A DNA stretch of 18,371 bases, taken from assembly GCA_945878355.1 (NCBI GenBank), contig CAMCTC010000092.1:1-18371 (forward strand). The letters are read 5' to 3'. Origin of the DNA: Bordetella parapertussis. GTDB lineage: Bacteria; Pseudomonadota; Gammaproteobacteria; Burkholderiales; Burkholderiaceae_C. A program made the translations under genes and the position numbers. The notes under the pieces are model-generated. The model did no database searches, was not told where the DNA came from, and worked only from the letters and a program-made list of their open reading frames with translations. This document shows, piece by piece, positions 16,801 through 18,371 of the stretch (the stretch's first letter is position 1; each line of letters opens with the position of its first letter).

Positions 16801-18371
16801 ACAGTGGTGCCGCCGCTGTAGCTGTTGTCAGCGGCCAGGATCAAGAGGCTGCCAGCGCTGCTGTCTTTGACCAGGCTGCCAGCGCCGCTGACCACGCCGG
16901 CCAGCGTCTGGTCGGCGCTCGAACTGTGGCGCAAGCTGGTGCCGGCGGCCAGCGTCACCGGCCCGGCGTAGCTGCCCGAACCCAGTTGCCCGGCGCCGCC
17001 CAACTGCAGGGTGCCGGCGTCCACCGCGATGGCGCCGCTGTAGCTGCTGACGCCGGTCAGCGTCAGCGTGCTTGTGGCCGAGCTGTCTTTGGCCAGGGCG
17101 CCGGTGCCGCTGATCACGCCGCCCAGCGTGTGGTCAACGCTGGTGCTGACCCGCAGCGTGGCGCTGCTGGCAATCGCGATCGCGCCGCCGTAGCTTCCAG
17201 CGCCCAGGCTGGCCGTCCCTTGCAGCACCAGGCTGCCGCCGCTGATGGTGGTGGCGCCACCGTAGCTGCTGCTGCCGGTCAAGGTCAGCGCGCCTGCGCC
17301 GGCTTTGGTCAGGCTTGCGCCGGCACCCGAGATCGCGCCTGAGACCGCTCCCGCCACTGTTGGCGTCAGATTCAGCGCTGTCGTCACGGCGACCGAGTTG
17401 GCACTGATGTTGGCTGCGCCCACCGTCATGCTGGCGATGCCGGCGGCGCCGCCTGTGGTGCCGCCGATGGCGCCGCCGAAGGTCGCTGAACCTGCGCCAG
17501 CGCTCACCGTCAGGCTGCGTGCGCTGCCGAGTCCGTTCAACACACCGGCCACGACCAGGTCGCCGACGGCCGCGCCAGAACCCAGCGTGATCAAGCTCGT
17601 GTCGGCATTGAGCTGCACGGTGCCGCTGTAGTTCTGATGGCCGGTGGTCGTCACCGCGTTGGTCGGCGCGACACCGTCACCGATGCGGGTGTGGTCAGCC
17701 GTGACCGTCAAGCTCGACAAAGGGTACGAAGCACCCACGGCGCCGCCCAGCGTGACCGGCGCGCTCGAGGTGGTTGGCGTCGCGGTGATGCGCAAGGCCC
17801 GCGCCGCGGTGCTGTCGCTGTCCACTGCGCCCAGGCTGACAGCGCCGCCGGCGCTCAGCGTACGGTCGCCACCCGACAGCGTCATCGCGCCCGAGTAGGC
17901 CTGCGTGCCGGTGGTGCTGATGTCGACGCCCAACTCGCTCGTGCCCGACACGCTGAGGTTCGTCACGCCGATGATCGCACCGCCCAAGACGGCGTTGCCA
18001 GCCAAGGTCAACGCATGGGTGTTGGCCGTCACCGCAGCTTGTGTTGTGATCGTCGACGCCGTCAAGGTGCTGTCCGCGCTGAGCATGACCGCGCCCGTAT
18101 AGGTCTGCGCGCCGCTGCTGGTGACCGTGTTGGTGTTGATCGTCGTGCTGCCGCTCACCGCCAGCGTGCTCAAGCCCGTGACGGTGTCTGTTGCCGCATC
18201 GCCAAACACCGCATCGCCGGTAACGGTCAGCGCGTTGCTGTTGCCGACCACGGTGCCCAGTGTCGAGACCGTTGAGGCTGTCAGCGTGGTGCCCGCGCCC
18301 AGCGTCACCGGGTCTGCATAGGTCTGCGCGCCGGTGGTCCGTATGCTGCCGCCGTTGATCGCGGTGCTGCC
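10851..18371 (-). CDS. Giant repeat-built surface adhesin, filamentous haemagglutinin-like (5' end outside window)
   Basis: At least 2,506 codons are open without a break; the frame runs through the right edge, so the signal peptide and N-terminal secretion domain are not seen. N to C in nucleotide positions: beta-helix repeats with Q-[TAN]-Y motifs (18371-17620); six autotransporter-associated beta-strand repeats (about 17310-16050); a capping segment with RWQIWSS and GLLYALAP (15475-15306); three divergent YDG/MBG-like modules (about 15295-14430); nine near-identical YDG-type modules (14429-12081); two further divergent modules (12080-11565); a Pro/Ala-rich linker with an acidic patch (11533-11165); and a C-terminal Ig-like domain of about 103 residues containing LPNWVRFDTKLNALVTD. 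Composition is Gly/Ala/Ser/Thr/Val-rich with no cysteine noticed, typical of secreted beta-solenoids. No C-terminal beta-barrel is present, which argues against a classical autotransporter and for two-partner secretion. The partner gene is not in the window. Role in adhesion or biofilm is inferred from family. Confidence 0.85.
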   Translation of the reverse strand, partial: GSTAINGGSIRTTGAQTYADPVTLGAGTTLTASTVSTLGTVVGNSNALTVTGDAVFGDAATDTVTGLSTLAVSGSTTINTNTVTSSGAQTYTGAVMLSADSTLTASTITTQAAVTANTHALTLAGNAVLGGAIIGVTNLSVSGTSELGVDISTTGTQAYSGAMTLSGGDRTLSAGGAVSLGAVDSDSTAARALRITATPTTSSAPVTLGGAVGASYPLSSLTVTADHTRIGDGVAPTNAVTTTGHQNYSGTVQLNADTSLITLGSGAAVGDLVVAGVLNGLGSARSLTVSAGAGSATFGGAIGGTTGGAAGIASMTVGAANISANSVAVTTALNLTPTVAGAVSGAISGAGASLTKAGAGALTLTGSSSYGGATTISGGSLVLQGTASLGAGSYGGAIAIASSATLRVSTSVDHTLGGVISGTGALAKDSSATSTLTLTGVSSYSGAIAVDAGTLQLGGAGQLGSGSYAGPVTLAAGTSLRHSSSADQTLAGVVSGAGSLVKDSSAGSLLILAADNSYSGGTTVSAGVLQVGNGGTTGRVGDVLDNATLSFNRSDSYSYGGIISGSGALRQNGSGTLSLTGASIYTGDTTVSQGTLEIAGTGALGSGTYAGAVSLANGTSLVHSASIDQTLSGAISGSGALRKTGSASLTLGGSNQASYSGAMSLSGGTLEMAGAGALGSGTLAVSAGVLDIGNFDQISGAVTYTGGSITGGSGTLSASSLAVSGATDLTLAAKLGGNASLSKSGTGTLTLSRANSYSGATTVSEGKLAVTDASGLGSTAGAGATTTVASGATLDLQAVAVGAEAINLDGGTLSASTGVSSLSGPVSLGADSRVDVVGTQLTLSGVIAGNSHGLALTGTGAFDFSHASNTLTTIASGPTVASDPGITSLRLNNSADLTVGSITIGSSTYKGISSTGDVTLANTGKLTLAAGSTNASANNISTTNGDIVLATNRLDNGFGAAALSAGGDGKRWQIWSSNATPFGPTNGDVVNGLANDYVQYAATYGSTAVQGVGKGLLYALAPVVTTTVAGALTISKIYDGTTTVNSIAPEAYSVAGAVNGDIVTLAVSTSGGVLTSTGTGTTIEGVGTGKAVSFSGLSASAVNGIKPVYGYALAASTLSGTVEVTAAPLNLTISKTYDGNTTLSSANTYTLAGMVPAAGVAGATEPAPTINAAVGGVGTATLSSSNAAVYTSLATNSFALSDPNYTLTGGTVSATVNRAPLGITVAGIYNGSTTISPSNYTVTGLVNSETLVPTSVTMNNKNVSSNSSNFVTAIATLTSDSDAQLANYSITQNYNAAPATDTTNTITLSAASLQATGLSAGNKVYNANTTAALSGTPTVSPITGDAVTLGGTAAGVFADKNVGNAKAVTVTGLTISGADATNYQLLQPTGLTASITPATLQATGLSAGNKVYDANTTATLGGAASVAPIGSDSVSVGGAAAGVFADKNVGSAKAVTITGVTIAGADAANYQLLQPTGLNASITPATLQATGLSAGNKIYDANTRATLSGAASVAPIGSDSVSVGGAAAGVFADKNVGSAKAVTVTGVTIGGADAANYQLLQPTGLNASITQATLQATGLSAGNKVYDANTRATLSGAASVTPIGSDSVSVGGAAAGVFADKNVGSAKAVTVTGVTIAGADAANYQLLQPTGLNASITPATLQATGLSAGNKVYDANTRATLGGAASVAPLGSDSVSVGGAAVGFFADKNVGSAKAVTVTGVTIGGADAANYQLLQPTGLSASITPATLQATGLSAGNKVYDASTTATLGGAASVAPIGSDSVSVGGAVAGVFADKNVGSAKAVTVTGVTIAGTDAANYQLLQPTGLSASITPATLQATGLSASNKVYDAGTTATLSGTATIASLGGDSVSVGGTAAGVFADKNVGSAKAVTVTGVTIAGTDAANYQLLQPTGLSASITPATLQATGLSASNKVYDAGTSATLIGAATIASLGSDSVSVGGTAAGAFADKNVGNAKAVNVTGVTIAGADAANYQLLQPTGLSASISPAQLQATGLSASNKVYDASTGAALIGVASVAALGNDSVSVGGTVAGTFANPNAGSGKQVTVSGVTIGGVDSLNYQLLQPAGLGAEITPAPLTLSANAVVKTYDTTAVATLVPGNYLLSGFLGTDNATVTKSSGSYDSPNAGAGKPVTVNLNASDFTPSGGTLLSNYRLPASLSDAVGTINKANLTVSATANTKTFDGTTSASASPVVVGLLGSDKISGLAQAYADSNVGTGKTLNVLAGYTLSDQNAGNNYAVTLRPSVAGAINASADSGGVPVVDPAPAPAPAPAPATAAAPAPAPAAESAPAAAPVATNATGAGPVEAATTTVAAEPQSSAAPAAADSGAVAQSTEATPAASETAAAEKSSTEDDSEEAKRVAAGAAATSAVTPGTNTPAATSSAGIRVSTVNLPTPQANGLVNVVVPQAAARTSAGLIIALPKEVTAQTQEVSTNVKMTLINDQPLPNWVRFDTKLNALVTDAVPQATFPLTVLLTVGNQRTVIRVTE
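11497..11520 (-). repeat. Hexanucleotide repeat in the adhesin Pro/Ala linker
   Basis: Four perfect six-base units (GGTGCA on the plus strand) encode an alternating Pro-Ala tract near the start of the C-terminal linker. Related degenerate units (GGCGCA, GGCGCT) flank them. Length change here would keep the frame. Confidence 0.8.
12081..14429 (-). repeat. Nine tandem 261-bp units encoding YDG-type modules
   Basis: Units begin (coding strand) at 14429, 14168, 13907, 13646, 13385, 13124, 12863, 12602 and 12341; the period is exactly 261 bases, or 87 residues. Each starts ATGLSA-[GS]-NK-[VI]-Y-[DN]-A and contains an F-A-[DN] element (FADKNVG in eight units) and NYQLLQP. A CTGCAG sequence marks each boundary. 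Units 2-8 are very alike: units 3 and 4 differ at only four of 87 residues (Ile/Val, Ala/Thr, Gly/Ala, Gln/Pro). Units 1 and 9 are the most diverged. The pattern is one of repeated duplication or gene conversion. YDG modules are known as stalk-like repeats of large bacterial surface proteins. Confidence 0.95.
16050..17310 (-). repeat. Six autotransporter-associated beta-strand repeats in the adhesin
   Basis: The coding strand shows six imperfect repeats of the form L-[TIS]-L-x(2-5)-S/I-Y-[STG]-G-x-x-x-[VIL]-[SD]-x-G-x-L. They read GALTLTGSSSYGGATTI, STLTLTGVSSYSGAIAV, SLLILAADNSYSGGTTV, GTLSLTGASIYTGDTTV, ASLTLGGSNQASYSGAM and GTLTLSRANSYSGATTV. In between are conserved GAGALGSGTYAG-like and TLSGAISGSGAL-like strands. 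This is the signature of the passenger-domain beta-helix repeat family found in autotransporters and related exoproteins. DNA similarity between units is lower than in the YDG array. Confidence 0.85.
17620..18371 (-). repeat. Beta-helix repeats with Q-[TAN]-Y motif at the visible N-terminal end
   Basis: Four copies of a motif are seen: TTGAQTYADPVTLGAGTTL, SSGAQTYTGAVMLSADSTL, TTGTQAYSGAMTLSGGDRTL and TTGHQNYSGTVQLNADTSL. Their glutamine codons begin at about 18324, 18105, 17901 and 17634, giving spacings of 73, 68 and 89 residues. The first copy continues to the window edge, so more are likely upstream. They probably form coils of a right-handed beta-helix. Confidence 0.75.

Noticed and set aside
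15774..17342. A long open frame (about 522 codons) on the plus strand opposite the adhesin
   Set aside because: It is the shadow of the Gly/Ala/Ser/Thr-rich repeats, whose high-GC codons rarely give stops on the other strand. The translation is low-complexity and Ala/Arg/Gln-rich, with no recognisable domain or start context.
17637..18275. Another plus-strand open frame of about 212 codons opposite the adhesin
   Set aside because: The same antisense effect: the product is Arg/Ala/Gly-rich without a family signature, and the minus-strand frame clearly carries the coding signal.

Overview
The window looks like part of the chromosome of a high-GC, flagellated Gram-negative bacterium. The flagellar protein sequences and gene order, plus a large filamentous-haemagglutinin-type surface protein, fit the Betaproteobacteria, probably Burkholderiales. 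That placement is inferred from family resemblance and base composition; there is no rRNA gene or other marker in the window to fix it.

Positions 1-10255 (minus strand) hold one long flagellar cluster, read right to left: fliF, fliG, fliH, fliI, fliJ, fliK, fliL, fliM and fliN, with fliN cut by the left edge. These encode the MS ring (FliF), the rotor/switch (FliG, FliM, FliN), the export ATPase complex (FliH, FliI, FliJ), the hook-length control protein (FliK) and a stator-associated membrane protein (FliL). Several genes overlap by 7-14 bases, which points to one transcript with translational coupling. Only two junctions are loose: fliF-fliG (110 bases, holding an 11-bp tandem repeat) and fliK-fliL (130 bases, with two small hairpins).

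Positions 10256-10439 form a divergent intergenic region. fliE, the MS ring-rod adaptor, is read from it in the opposite direction (plus strand, 10440-10766). This is the same divergent fliE/fliF layout known in enteric bacteria.

Positions 10851-18371 (minus strand, convergent with fliE) are filled by one open reading frame of at least 2,506 codons that runs off the right edge. It encodes the C-terminal part of a giant secreted, repeat-built surface protein. From N to C it has beta-helix repeats with a Q-[TAN]-Y motif, six autotransporter-associated beta-strand repeats, a capping segment, three divergent YDG/MBG-like modules, nine nearly identical 87-residue YDG-type modules in tandem (261 bp each), two more divergent modules, a Pro/Ala-rich linker and a small Ig-like C-terminal domain. 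It has no C-terminal beta-barrel, so a two-partner secretion route is more likely than a classical autotransporter. The N-terminus, which would show this, is outside the window.

I saw no tRNA, rRNA, CRISPR array, insertion sequence or prophage gene. The least ordinary items are the 11-bp repeat at the fliF-fliG junction, which creates a chain of overlapping stop/start codons, and the highly homogeneous nine-unit repeat array in the adhesin.
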